A stretch of DNA of 64,000 bases from Streptomyces sp. Act143 (GTDB taxonomy: Bacteria; Actinomycetota; Actinomycetes; Streptomycetales; Streptomycetaceae). Position numbers and translations under genes: made by a program. The stretch covers positions 2,978,479 through 3,042,478 of the forward strand of contig NZ_QFRX01000001.1 in the NCBI RefSeq assembly GCF_003143935.1, read 5' to 3'. Below the pieces are notes generated by a model. The model was given only the letters and a program-made list of their open reading frames with translations. It was not told where the DNA came from and made no database searches. Of the stretch, positions 44,098-52,323 are shown piece after piece (positions within the stretch are counted from its first letter, which is position 1; the number at the start of each line of letters is the position of its first letter).

Positions 44098-45308
44098 GCG
44101 GACCGGTGCACTCCGCGGTTCTGTTGATCGAGTTCGGTTCCATCATCCTCGGCCTCGGCCTGCTGGGTCGGTTCGCGGCCCGGTTCCGGCTCTCCCCCAT
44201 CCCCCTCTACCTGCTGGCCGGGCTGGCCTTCGGCGAGGGCGGGCTGCTGCCGCTCGGCGCGAGCGAGGAGTTCGTCGCGACCGGCGCCGAGATCGGCGTC
44301 ATCCTGCTCCTGCTGATGCTCGGCCTGGAGTACTCGGCGGGCGACCTGGTCACCAACCTCAAGGCGCACTATCCGTCGGGCCTGGTCGACGCCGCCCTCA
44401 ACGCCCTGCCGGGAGCGGCGGCCGCGCTGCTGCTGGGCTGGGGCCCGGTGGCCGCGGTGGTCCTGGCGGGCGTCACCTGGATCTCGTCGTCGGGCGTGAT
44501 CGCGAAGGTCCTCGGCGACCTCGGCCGGGTCGGCAACCGGGAGACCCCGGTGATCCTCAGCGTGCTGGTCCTGGAGGACCTGGCGATGGCCGTGTACCTG
44601 CCGATCGTCACCGCGCTGGTGGCGGGCGCGGGGCTGGTGGCCGGGAGCGTGACACTGGCGATCGCACTGGGCGCGGCGGGCCTTGTGCTGTTCGTGGCGG
44701 TCCGCTACGGCCGCCTGATCTCGCGCTTCGTGTCGAGCGACGACCCCGAGAAGCTGCTCCTGGTGGTGCTGGGGCTGACGATCCTGGTGGCGGGCGTCGC
44801 CCAGCAGCTCCAGGTGTCGGCGGCGGTGGGCGCCTTCCTGGTGGGCATCGCGCTGTCGGGCGAGGTGGCGGAAGGGGCGCACACGCTGCTCAGCCCGCTG
44901 CGTGACCTGTTCGCCGCGGTCTTCTTCGTCTTCTTCGGCCTGCACACGGACCCGGCGAGCATTCCGCCGGTGTTGTTGCCCGCCCTCGCGCTGGCGCTGG
45001 TCACGGCCGCGACGAAGATCGCCACCGGGTACTGGGCCGCTCGGCGGGCCGGCATCTCCGAGAAAGGGCGCTGGCGGGCCGGTGGGGCACTGGTGGCCCG
45101 CGGCGAGTTCTCGATCGTCATCGCGGGCTTGGCGGTCGGCGCCGGCATCGAACCGTCCCTCGGCCCACTCGCCACGGCGTACGTCCTGATCCTGGTCGTC
45201 CTCGGCCCCCTGACCGCGCGCTACACGGAACCGCTGGCGTCGAGATGGACCGGGCGGGTCCGCGAGCGGCGGGAGGAGGCGGTGCGGGAGCCGTCCGTGG
45301 TCGAGTGA
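44094..45308 (+). CDS. CPA2 family cation:proton antiporter (KhtU/KefB-like)
   Basis: A 404-residue membrane protein with about 12 hydrophobic segments and the Na_H_exchanger fold: FGSIILGLGLLGRFAARFRL, ILLLLMLGLEYSA, WISSSGVIAKVLGDLGR and LEDLAMAVYLPIV with the acidic residue of the transport site. It probably exports K+ or another cation for H+. It lacks the C-terminal RCK domain of Kef proteins, whose role is taken by the preceding gene. Confidence 0.92.
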   Translation: MSGPVHSAVLLIEFGSIILGLGLLGRFAARFRLSPIPLYLLAGLAFGEGGLLPLGASEEFVATGAEIGVILLLLMLGLEYSAGDLVTNLKAHYPSGLVDAALNALPGAAAALLLGWGPVAAVVLAGVTWISSSGVIAKVLGDLGRVGNRETPVILSVLVLEDLAMAVYLPIVTALVAGAGLVAGSVTLAIALGAAGLVLFVAVRYGRLISRFVSSDDPEKLLLVVLGLTILVAGVAQQLQVSAAVGAFLVGIALSGEVAEGAHTLLSPLRDLFAAVFFVFFGLHTDPASIPPVLLPALALALVTAATKIATGYWAARRAGISEKGRWRAGGALVARGEFSIVIAGLAVGAGIEPSLGPLATAYVLILVVLGPLTARYTEPLASRWTGRVRERREEAVREPSVVE

Positions 45309-45362
45309 AGGGGGGATGGAAAGCGTCGGTGCTCGGCTGAGGGGGCGGGGGCAGGCTGGCCC

Positions 45363-45622
45363 GGGGACAGTCAGGTGGGCAGACCTCCGGACAGTCAGGT
45401 GGGCAGACCTCCGGACAGTCAGGTGGGCAGACCCCGGCACAGTCAGGTAGGCGGGCCGGGGAAAGTCGGATGGGCAGACCCCGGCACAGTCAGCTAGGCG
45501 GTCGGGGAAAGCCGGATGGGCAGACCCCGGGACAGTCAGCTCGGCAGGCCGGGGAAAGCCGGATGGGCAGACCCCGGGACAGTCAGCTCGGCAGGCCGGG
45601 GAAAGTCAGGCGGGCAGACCGT
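45363..45622. repeat. Composite tandem repeats between antiporter and MazG genes
   Basis: Three 24-bp units (from 45366) of the form GACAGTCAGGTGGGCAGACC plus four bases are followed by about three 46-47-bp units. Each of these joins the CAGTCAG block to GGCCGGGGAAAG and GGATGGGCAGACCCC. The repeats fill the 325-bp gap; no gene is seen. Confidence 0.9.
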
Positions 45623-45633
45623 GGGCGGCCGGG

Positions 45634-46065
45634 TCAGGCCACCTCCTCCGGTGCCTGGTCGACGCCGTCCTCCGGCACCCAGCCCTGCCGCCGCAGCACC
45701 CCGGACACGTCCGGCGCCTCGTAGTGCTCCCCCTTCAGCACCTTGCCGTCGGCTCGGCGGGCCACACGCCCGTCGGGCCCCAGCTTGGTCATGTTGGAGC
45801 GGTGGATCTCGGCGATCACCGCGTCGAGATCGATGCCGTGGACAAGAGCGGTGCCGTACGCGACGTAGACCACATCGGCGAGTTCGTGGGCCAGCCGGTC
45901 CAGGGGGCCGTCCACGGACACCTCGGCCACCTCCGCGGCCTCCTCGGCCAGCAGCTCACCGCGGTGGGCACCCAACTCCGGCGACACCCTTGTCGGCGTG
46001 CTGCGGGCGTCGAGCCCCATGGCGAGATGGAACGCGCGGACGAGGTCGGCGGGCGAAGAACTCAT
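45634..46065 (-). CDS. MazG-like nucleotide pyrophosphohydrolase
   Basis: A 143-residue all-alpha NTP pyrophosphohydrolase. The metal-binding motif is ELLAEEAAEVAEV followed by LAHELADVVYVAYG, the EExxE...ExxD pattern of the MazG/dUTPase superfamily. The conserved tail SNMTKLGPDGRVARRADGK fits this branch. It may hydrolyse aberrant nucleotides; substrate unknown. Confidence 0.9.
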   Translation of the reverse strand: MSSSPADLVRAFHLAMGLDARSTPTRVSPELGAHRGELLAEEAAEVAEVSVDGPLDRLAHELADVVYVAYGTALVHGIDLDAVIAEIHRSNMTKLGPDGRVARRADGKVLKGEHYEAPDVSGVLRRQGWVPEDGVDQAPEEVA

Positions 46066-46147
46066 GACGCGACCCTACCGACCACCACTGACACCACCCG
46101 AAGCCCACCGCTCGCCCCCCGCCGCTCACCGCCCACCCTGCCTCCGG

Positions 46148-46187
46148 CATCGGCACCGGCACCGGCACCGGCACCGGCACCGGCACA
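46148..46187. repeat. Hexanucleotide microsatellite
   Basis: About six copies of CCGGCA lie in the divergent gap between the MazG-like gene and the TAXI protein gene, about 90 bp before the TAXI start. Confidence 0.85.
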
Positions 46188-46273
46188 CCCAACGCCCCCA
46201 TCCCACCCCCCACCACACCCCCTGTGACCCCCACCCTGGCCAGCACCGCATCCGGCCTGGCAGGATCGCGCGC

Positions 46274-47263
46274 ATGTCCAGCACGTTCCCCCGCATCAGC
46301 AGGAGCCGGGCGCTTCAAGGCGCGGCCGCCGGTTTCGTGGCCTTCGGGCTGCTGCTGTGGTGGCTGCTGCCGCTCGGCGAGGAGCCCCCCGGCGGAACGA
46401 TCACGTTCAGCACGGGCTCGCGCGGCGGCGTCTACGAGGAGTACGGCAAACAGCTCAGCAACGAGTTCGCCAAGGACATGCCCGACCTGAAGGTCGAGCT
46501 GAAGACCAGCGCCGGCTCCCAGGACAACGTCTCGCGCGTGGCGTCCGGTGAGGCCGACTTCGCCATCGCGGCGGCCGACGCCGTCGAGACGTACACGCTC
46601 GACCACCCGGCCGAAGCCGCCCGGCTGCGCGGTGTCGCGCGGCTCTACGACGACTACGTGCAGCTGATCGTCCCGCCGGGCTCCGACATCCGGTCGGTCG
46701 CCGACCTGAAGGGGAAGCGGGTGGCCGTGGGACTGCCCAAGTCGGGAGTGCGGCTGATCGCCGACCGGGTGCTGGAGGCGGCCGGCATCGATCCGGGCAA
46801 GGACATCACGGCCCTGCCGTACGGCATCAACGACGCGTCCCAGCTCGGCCACACGTTCGACGCGTTCTTCTGGTCCGGTGGACTGCCGACCCGGGGGCTG
46901 CAGACGCTCGCCGCGAGCGAGTCCTTCAAATTCGTGCCGATAGGCAGCAGCCTGATCAGCAAGCTCCACACCCAGGGCGCGGCCACGCGCTACTACCGCC
47001 CGACCAACATCCCGGAGTCGACGTACGACGTCCAGGAGGGCTACTCGGTCCCGACGATCGCCGTCTCCAACCTGCTGATCACCCGCAAGGACCTCAACCC
47101 CCGCCTCACCGAGTGGCTGACCCGGACCGTCCTGCACAGCAGGGACAAGATCGGCGCCAATGTGCACTCGGCCCAGCTGGTCGATCTGCGCACGGCGATC
47201 TACACCTCACCGCTGCAACTCCACGACGGCGCCCGGCGCTACTACCGCTCGGTCAAGCCATAG
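46274..47263 (+). CDS. TAXI family TRAP transporter solute-binding protein
   Basis: A 329-residue protein with an N-terminal hydrophobic anchor (about residues 12-32). The TAXI fold follows: ITFSTGSRGGVYEEYGKQL, then SRVASGEADFAIAAADAV, LKGKRVAVGLPKSGVRL and DAFFWSGGLP. TAXI proteins deliver substrates such as glutamate or 2-oxoglutarate to TRAP permeases. No permease gene is adjacent, and the neighbours are gluK-gluR, so a sensory role beside that kinase is possible but unproven. Its stop codon lies inside a 44-bp tandem repeat. Confidence 0.9.
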   Translation: MSSTFPRISRSRALQGAAAGFVAFGLLLWWLLPLGEEPPGGTITFSTGSRGGVYEEYGKQLSNEFAKDMPDLKVELKTSAGSQDNVSRVASGEADFAIAAADAVETYTLDHPAEAARLRGVARLYDDYVQLIVPPGSDIRSVADLKGKRVAVGLPKSGVRLIADRVLEAAGIDPGKDITALPYGINDASQLGHTFDAFFWSGGLPTRGLQTLAASESFKFVPIGSSLISKLHTQGAATRYYRPTNIPESTYDVQEGYSVPTIAVSNLLITRKDLNPRLTEWLTRTVLHSRDKIGANVHSAQLVDLRTAIYTSPLQLHDGARRYYRSVKP

Positions 47264-47415
47264 GCAGCGTGACGCCGAGGCGGCACTACCGCCTGGTCAA
47301 GCCATAGCCACCATCACGCCGAAGCGGCACTACCGCTCGTTCCAGCCGTAGCCACCATCACGCCGAGGCGGCACTACCGCTCGTTCCAGCCGTAGCCACC
47401 GTCACGCCGAGGCGG
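47240..47415. repeat. 44-bp tandem repeat spanning two convergent stop codons
   Basis: Four consecutive 44-bp units begin at 47240, 47284, 47328 and 47372. The first contains the TAXI gene stop and the last contains the gluK stop (47402-47404). Units encode YYRSVKP-stop-like endings in the plus direction. Confidence 0.9.
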
Positions 47416-48784
47416 CGCTCCGCGGGACCGTCACCGTCACCTTCAAGCCGTGCGGTTGGTGGTGCTCGTAGGAAATCGCGCCCCCACCCGCGGCCAGCAG
47501 CGCCCGTGAGATGGACAGACCCAGGCCGGAGCCCTTGATGTTCTGGTGGCGGCCGCTGCGCCAGAAGCGATCGCCCACCCGGGCGAGTTCCTCGTCGGTG
47601 AGGCCGGGGCCGTTGTCCCTGACGACGACGCTCACCGTCTCGCCGTTGGAGGAGACCGTCACCTCGACGCGCTCGCCCTCGGGCGTGAACTTCACCGCGT
47701 TGTCGATGACCGCGTCCAGCGCGCTGGACAGTGTGACCGGGTCGGCCCATGCGGTGGTCGGCGGGCACTCCCCGACCAGCGTCACACCCTTGGCCTCGGC
47801 GGTCGGCGCCCACGCCGCGACGCGTTCCTCCGCCAGCGCGCCGATGTCGGTGACGCGCAGGTCCGCATTGGTGTGTTCGGCCAGGGCGAGGTCGAGCAGG
47901 TCGTCCAGGACCTGCGCGAGGCGCTTGCCCTCCGTCTGGACCGAGGCGATCTCCTTGTTGCCCTCGGGGAGTTCGAAGGCGAGCAGTTCGATGCGCAGCA
48001 GCAACGCCGCGAGCGGGTTGCGCAGCTGGTGGGAGGCGTCGGCGACGAAGGCGCGCTGCTGCTCCAGGACGTCCTCGACGTTGTCCGCCATCTCGTTGAA
48101 CGAGTGGGCCAGGCGCCGCAGTTCCGGCGGCCCGCCGGCGGCGGCGACCCTGGACTTCAGGCTGCCGCTCGCGATCGCGTGCGTGGTGGCGTCCAGGACG
48201 CGTACGGGCCGCAGCACCCAGCCGGTGAGCCGCAGGGCGGCCCCGACGGCCAGCAGCATCGCGGCCATCAGTCCCGCGCCGATGACCATCCAGTTGTGCA
48301 GGATCCGCGAACGCATCTCGCCGGTCGGCGAGTCGGTGACGACGACCGCGACGACGTCACCGTCCCTGATGACCGGGGACGCGACGACGAGCCGGGTGCG
48401 CTCCCAGGGCCAGATCTGATGCGGGTTCTGGCTGCGCCGGCTGAGCCGCGCCTCCTCGAACGCCTCGCGCACCTCGCCCGTCTCGGGGAGGAACCAGGTC
48501 GCCGGAGCGTTGGCCATGGGTACGTCGGTGCGGTAGAAGACGCCGACGCGGATGTCGTAGACCTCGTAGTAGCTCTCGAGTTCGCTCTCCAGCGTGTCCT
48601 GGCGCTCGTCGTCCGGTCCGGTCACGTACTGGGCGAGGGCCGCGAAGTGCGCGGTGTCGTCGATCCGGTCGACGACCACTTTCTGCTGCTGCGCCGAGGC
48701 CATGCCGATGCCGAGCGGAATGCCCAGCGCCAGCAGCACGGCCGCCATCAGCACGATGAGCAGCGGGAGGAGTCGTGTGCGCAC
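47402..48784 (-). CDS. gluK: Sensor histidine kinase, probable GluK
   Basis: A 460-residue kinase with two transmembrane segments (about 5-28 and 165-187) around a sensor domain of about 135 residues. Next are a HAMP domain (GWVLRPVRVLDATTHAIA), the HisKA motif FVADASHQLRNPLAALLLR, the N box IDNAVKFTPEG and VRDNGPGLTDEEL. Position beside an OmpR-type regulator divergent from gluABCD matches GluK of S. coelicolor, which senses external glutamate. The start is 9 bp downstream of the gluR stop. Confidence 0.9.
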   Translation of the reverse strand: MRTRLLPLLIVLMAAVLLALGIPLGIGMASAQQQKVVVDRIDDTAHFAALAQYVTGPDDERQDTLESELESYYEVYDIRVGVFYRTDVPMANAPATWFLPETGEVREAFEEARLSRRSQNPHQIWPWERTRLVVASPVIRDGDVVAVVVTDSPTGEMRSRILHNWMVIGAGLMAAMLLAVGAALRLTGWVLRPVRVLDATTHAIASGSLKSRVAAAGGPPELRRLAHSFNEMADNVEDVLEQQRAFVADASHQLRNPLAALLLRIELLAFELPEGNKEIASVQTEGKRLAQVLDDLLDLALAEHTNADLRVTDIGALAEERVAAWAPTAEAKGVTLVGECPPTTAWADPVTLSSALDAVIDNAVKFTPEGERVEVTVSSNGETVSVVVRDNGPGLTDEELARVGDRFWRSGRHQNIKGSGLGLSISRALLAAGGGAISYEHHQPHGLKVTVTVPRSAASA

Positions 48785-48793
48785 CCGGGCCCG

Positions 48794-49480
48794 CTACGAG
48801 GAGGGGGCGACGAGCCGGTAGCCGACGCCGCGTACGGTCTCGATGAGGGCCGGCATGCGCAACTTGGCGCGCAGGGAGGCGACGTGGACCTCCAGGGTGC
48901 GCCCGGTCCCCTCCCAGCTGGTGCGCCAGACCTCGCTGATGATCTGCTCCCGGCGGAAGACCACGCCCGGGCGCTGGGCCAGCAGGGCGAGGAGGTCGAA
49001 CTCCTTGCGGGTGAGCTGGACGACGGTGCCGTCGACGCTGACCTGACGGGTCGGCAGCTCGATGTGGACCGGCCCGAGGACCAGCGTGGTGTCGGCACCG
49101 CCCGGGGCGTCCTCGTGGGCGGTGCGGCGACTGACGGCGTGGATCCGGGCGAGCAGCTCTCCGGTGTCGTACGGCTTCACCACGTAGTCGTCGGCCCCGA
49201 GGTTGAGGCCGTGGATGCGGGAGCGGACGTCGGAGCGGGCGGTGACCATGATCACCGGGGTGCTGGTGCGCTTGCGGATCTTGCCGCAGACCTCGTAACC
49301 GTCCTGGTCCGGCAGCCCCAGGTCGAGCAGGACGACGCCGAAGCCGTCGCCTTCCGGGACGAGGGCCTGGAGGGCTTCTTCCCCGCTTCGGGCGTGTGTC
49401 ACGTCGAACCCGTGCCGGGCCAGCACCGCGGACAGGGCGGCGGCGACGTGATTGTCGTCCTCGACGAGGAGCAGTCTCAT
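48794..49480 (-). CDS. gluR: OmpR-type response regulator, probable GluR
   Basis: A 228-residue regulator. Receiver: LLLVEDDNHVAAAL, the phosphorylated Asp in VVLLDLGLPDQDG and the Lys in DYVVKPYDTGELLAR. The winged-helix domain shows LTRKEFDLLALLAQRPG and VEVHVASLRAKL-like residues. ATG 49480 follows GGAGGGCCGG. In S. coelicolor the homologue activates gluABCD in response to glutamate; here the divergent layout is the same, with a 287-bp shared promoter region. Confidence 0.9.
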   Translation of the reverse strand: MRLLLVEDDNHVAAALSAVLARHGFDVTHARSGEEALQALVPEGDGFGVVLLDLGLPDQDGYEVCGKIRKRTSTPVIMVTARSDVRSRIHGLNLGADDYVVKPYDTGELLARIHAVSRRTAHEDAPGGADTTLVLGPVHIELPTRQVSVDGTVVQLTRKEFDLLALLAQRPGVVFRREQIISEVWRTSWEGTGRTLEVHVASLRAKLRMPALIETVRGVGYRLVAPSS

Positions 49481-49767
49481 CCGGCCCTCCTTCGCTTCAT
49501 CAGCCGTACGATCTGGTTGTGTACAAAACGCGTGCACGCGCGCGCGTGCACGTTGCAGTCACGCTGATGGAGGAGGACGGCGTCAAGTGGGTTCCGGTTG
49601 CGGACCGCTTCCGTTACCCGGCCGATATGCGCCCTGCTCACAACTGCTACGACACGTGTCCGATTGCTATCGGATCGTGATGCTCAGATTCCCCTCAAAG
49701 GTAATGACGCAGGTCGCGTGGGGTCACTACTGTCCTCCGAAACCGAGGAGGACGGAGCCCGAGAGCG
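49481..49767. promoter_or_regulatory. Divergent promoter region gluR / gluABCD
   Basis: This 287-bp gap is notably AT-richer near 49680-49740 than its surroundings and must contain the promoters of gluR-gluK and gluABCD. I could not identify a repeated GluR site by eye. Confidence 0.5.
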
Positions 49768-50544
49768 ATGACCGAAGTATCGGTGGCCAAGGAAGATGTG
49801 GCCGCAACCGGCGAACTGGTCGTCCTGAAGAGCGTCAACAAGCACTTCGGCGCGTTGCATGTTCTCCAGGACATCGATCTGACGATCGCCCGCGGCGAGG
49901 TCGTCGTCGTCATCGGACCCTCCGGGTCCGGCAAGTCGACCCTGTGCCGCACCATCAACCGCCTGGAGACGATCGACTCCGGCACCATCGCCATCGACGG
50001 CAAGCCGCTGCCCGCGGAGGGCAAGGAGCTGGCACGGCTGCGGGCCGACGTCGGGATGGTCTTCCAGTCCTTCAACCTCTTCGCGCACAAGACCGTGCTC
50101 GAGAACGTGATGCTCGGCCAGATCAAGGTCCGCAAGGCGGACAAGAAGAAGGCCGAGGAGAAGGCCCGGTCCCTGCTCGACCGGGTCGGTGTGGGCAGCC
50201 AGGCGGACAAGTACCCCGCTCAGCTCTCCGGCGGCCAGCAGCAGCGCGTCGCCATCGCCCGGGCCCTGGCCATGGACCCCAAGGTCATGCTCTTCGACGA
50301 GCCCACCTCTGCGCTCGACCCGGAGATGATCAACGAGGTCCTGGAGGTCATGCAGCAGCTCGCCCGCGACGGCATGACCATGATCGTCGTCACCCACGAG
50401 ATGGGGTTCGCCCGTTCGGCGGCGAACCGAGTGGTCTTCATGGCGGACGGCCGCATCGTCGAGGAAGCTGTGCCCGACCAGTTCTTCAGCGCTCCGCGCA
50501 GCGACCGCGCCAAGGACTTCCTGTCCAAGATCCTGCACCACTGA
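49768..50544 (+). CDS. gluA: Glutamate ABC transporter ATP-binding protein
   Basis: A 258-residue ATPase with Walker A IGPSGSGKSTLCRTINRL, Q-loop MVFQSFNLFAHKTV, signature LSGGQQQRVAIARALAMDP and Walker B VMLFDEPTSALDPE. It energises uptake of glutamate by GluC/GluD. It is the first gene of gluABCD. Its 3-prime end lies in an eight-copy 13-bp repeat. Confidence 0.96.
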   Translation: MTEVSVAKEDVAATGELVVLKSVNKHFGALHVLQDIDLTIARGEVVVVIGPSGSGKSTLCRTINRLETIDSGTIAIDGKPLPAEGKELARLRADVGMVFQSFNLFAHKTVLENVMLGQIKVRKADKKKAEEKARSLLDRVGVGSQADKYPAQLSGGQQQRVAIARALAMDPKVMLFDEPTSALDPEMINEVLEVMQQLARDGMTMIVVTHEMGFARSAANRVVFMADGRIVEEAVPDQFFSAPRSDRAKDFLSKILHH

Positions 50545-50640
50545 CAGCGACCACAGGCAGGGACCACTGACAGGGACCACCGACAGGGACCGCTGGCAAC
50601 GATCGCTGACAGCGACCGCCGACAACGACCGCTGACAACG
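50537..50640. repeat. 13-bp tandem repeat, eight copies, over the gluA stop codon
   Basis: Eight successive 13-bp units of the form ACCRCYGACARSG run without a gap from the last gluA codons through the gluA-gluB spacer. The first unit contains the TGA stop at 50542. Confidence 0.92.
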
Positions 50641-50702
50641 CATCAGACTCGCGTCACCCGCCTCGACGGCTCACATCTCTCATCACACAAAGGATGTTCA
50701 CC

Positions 50703-51548
50703 ATGAAGCTCCGCAAGGTCACCGCCGCGGCCGCCGCTGCGCTCGTCCTCTCGCTGACCGCGACCGCGTGCGGCGGGGACGACAACGACAGCGACACGGG
50801 CTCCGGTTCCGGCGGCGGCGGCAAGATCAAGATCGGCATCAAGTACGACCAGCCCGGTCTCGGCCTCAAGGAGCCCGACGGTTCCTTCTCCGGCTTCGAC
50901 GTGGACGTGGCGACGTACGTGGCCAAGGAGCTCGGCTACGAACCCAACCAGATCGAGTTCGTCGAGACCAAGAGCGCCGACCGCGAGAACGCGCTGGCCC
51001 GCGGTGACGTCAAGTTCATCGCCGCGACCTACTCGATCAACGACGAGCGCAAGCAGAAGGTCGACTTCGCCGGCCCGTACCTGCTGGCCCACCAGGACCT
51101 GCTGGTCAAGGCGGACTCCGACATCGCCAAGGGCACCGACCTCAACGGCAAGAACCTGTGCTCGGTGACCGGTTCGACCTCGGCGCAGAACGTCAAGAAC
51201 GACATCGCACCGAAGGCCAACCTGAAGGAGTACAGCGGCTACTCCGAGTGCATCGCGGCCCTCCAGAGCGGCACCGTCGACGCCGTCACCACCGACGACT
51301 CGATCCTCGCCGGCTTCGCCGCCCAGTCCCAGTACAAGGGCAAGTTCAAGCTCGCCGGCCTCAAGCTGAGCAACGAGAACTACGGCATCGGTGTGAAGAA
51401 GGGCGACACCGCGACCGTCGACAAGATCAACAAGGCCCTCGAGAAGATGGTCAGCGACAAGTCCTGGGACAAGGCCGTCCAGGACAACTTCGGTCCCGCG
51501 AACTACAAGAACGAGCCCGCCCCGAAGATCGGCGTGATCGTCAAGTAA
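50703..51548 (+). CDS. gluB: Glutamate ABC transporter substrate-binding lipoprotein
   Basis: A 281-residue lipoprotein (signal with LSLTATACGG) with the bacterial extracellular solute-binding family 3 fold: IKIGIKYDQPGLGLKEPDG, FSGFDVDVATYVAKELGY and FVETKSADRENALARGDV. It captures glutamate outside the membrane. AAGGA eight bases ahead favours ATG 50703 over 50694. Confidence 0.95.
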   Translation: MKLRKVTAAAAAALVLSLTATACGGDDNDSDTGSGSGGGGKIKIGIKYDQPGLGLKEPDGSFSGFDVDVATYVAKELGYEPNQIEFVETKSADRENALARGDVKFIAATYSINDERKQKVDFAGPYLLAHQDLLVKADSDIAKGTDLNGKNLCSVTGSTSAQNVKNDIAPKANLKEYSGYSECIAALQSGTVDAVTTDDSILAGFAAQSQYKGKFKLAGLKLSNENYGIGVKKGDTATVDKINKALEKMVSDKSWDKAVQDNFGPANYKNEPAPKIGVIVK

Positions 51549-51565
51549 AAGCGCAACGGTCCTCC

Positions 51566-51605
51566 GGCGCGCCGCCGTCCACCGCGATGTCGGCGGCGGC
51601 GCGCC
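51566..51605 (+). terminator. Hairpin between gluB and gluC
   Basis: Twelve-base perfect arms GGCGCGCCGCCG and CGGCGGCGCGCC lie in the 100-bp gluB-gluC gap. Such hairpins commonly act as partial terminators or stabilise the binding-protein message. Confidence 0.7.
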
Positions 51606-51648
51606 GTGCCGTCCACGTACGCCACCCACCCCGGAAGCGCGGGACATC

Positions 51649-52323
51649 GTGTTCGACTTTCTCTCCGACTATGACAACCCGACCCTGCTGGGCGCCTTCT
51701 GGATGACGGTGAAGCTCACGTTCTTCTCCGGCATCGGCTCCCTGGTCTGGGGCACCCTGCTGGCCGCGATGCGGGTCAGCCCGGTGCCGCTCATGCGTGG
51801 GTTCGGCACCGCCTACGTGAACATCGTCCGGAACATCCCCCTGACGGTGATCATCCTGTTCTGCTCGCTGGGTCTCGCGGACATCTTCCACGTGACACTG
51901 GGCGCCGCGGACTTCAAGATCCAGGGCTTCCGGCTGGCGATCCTGGGCTTCACCGCCTACACCGCGGCCTTCGTCTGCGAGGCGCTGCGCTCCGGCATCA
52001 ACACGGTGCCGATGGGCCAGGCCGAGGCGGCCCGCGCGATCGGCCTGAACTTCACCCAGACCCTGCGGCTCATCGTGCTGCCGCAGGCCTTCCGCGCGGT
52101 CATCGGCCCGCTGGCCAACGTGCTGATCGCGCTGACCAAGAACACCACCGTGGCCGCCGCGATCGGCGTCGCCGAGGCCGCGTACCTGATGAAGGAAATG
52201 ATCGAGAACGAGGCTCAGACGCTGCTGATCGGCGGGGTCTTCGCCTTCGGTTTCGTGGTACTGACCCTGCCCACCGGCCTGTTCCTCGGCTGGCTGAGCA
52301 AGCGACTGGCGGTGAAGCGATGA
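51649..52323 (+). CDS. gluC: Glutamate ABC transporter permease
   Basis: A 224-residue inner-membrane permease with five or so hydrophobic segments and the EAA loop EAARAIGLNFTQTLRLIVLP, which contacts the ATPase. GTG 51649 is the likely start. It overlaps gluD by 4 bp. Confidence 0.94.
   Translation: MFDFLSDYDNPTLLGAFWMTVKLTFFSGIGSLVWGTLLAAMRVSPVPLMRGFGTAYVNIVRNIPLTVIILFCSLGLADIFHVTLGAADFKIQGFRLAILGFTAYTAAFVCEALRSGINTVPMGQAEAARAIGLNFTQTLRLIVLPQAFRAVIGPLANVLIALTKNTTVAAAIGVAEAAYLMKEMIENEAQTLLIGGVFAFGFVVLTLPTGLFLGWLSKRLAVKR

Noticed and set aside
45363..45622. A CRISPR array
   Set aside because: Units are directly adjacent with no unique spacers of constant length, and no cas genes are present, so this is a simple tandem repeat.
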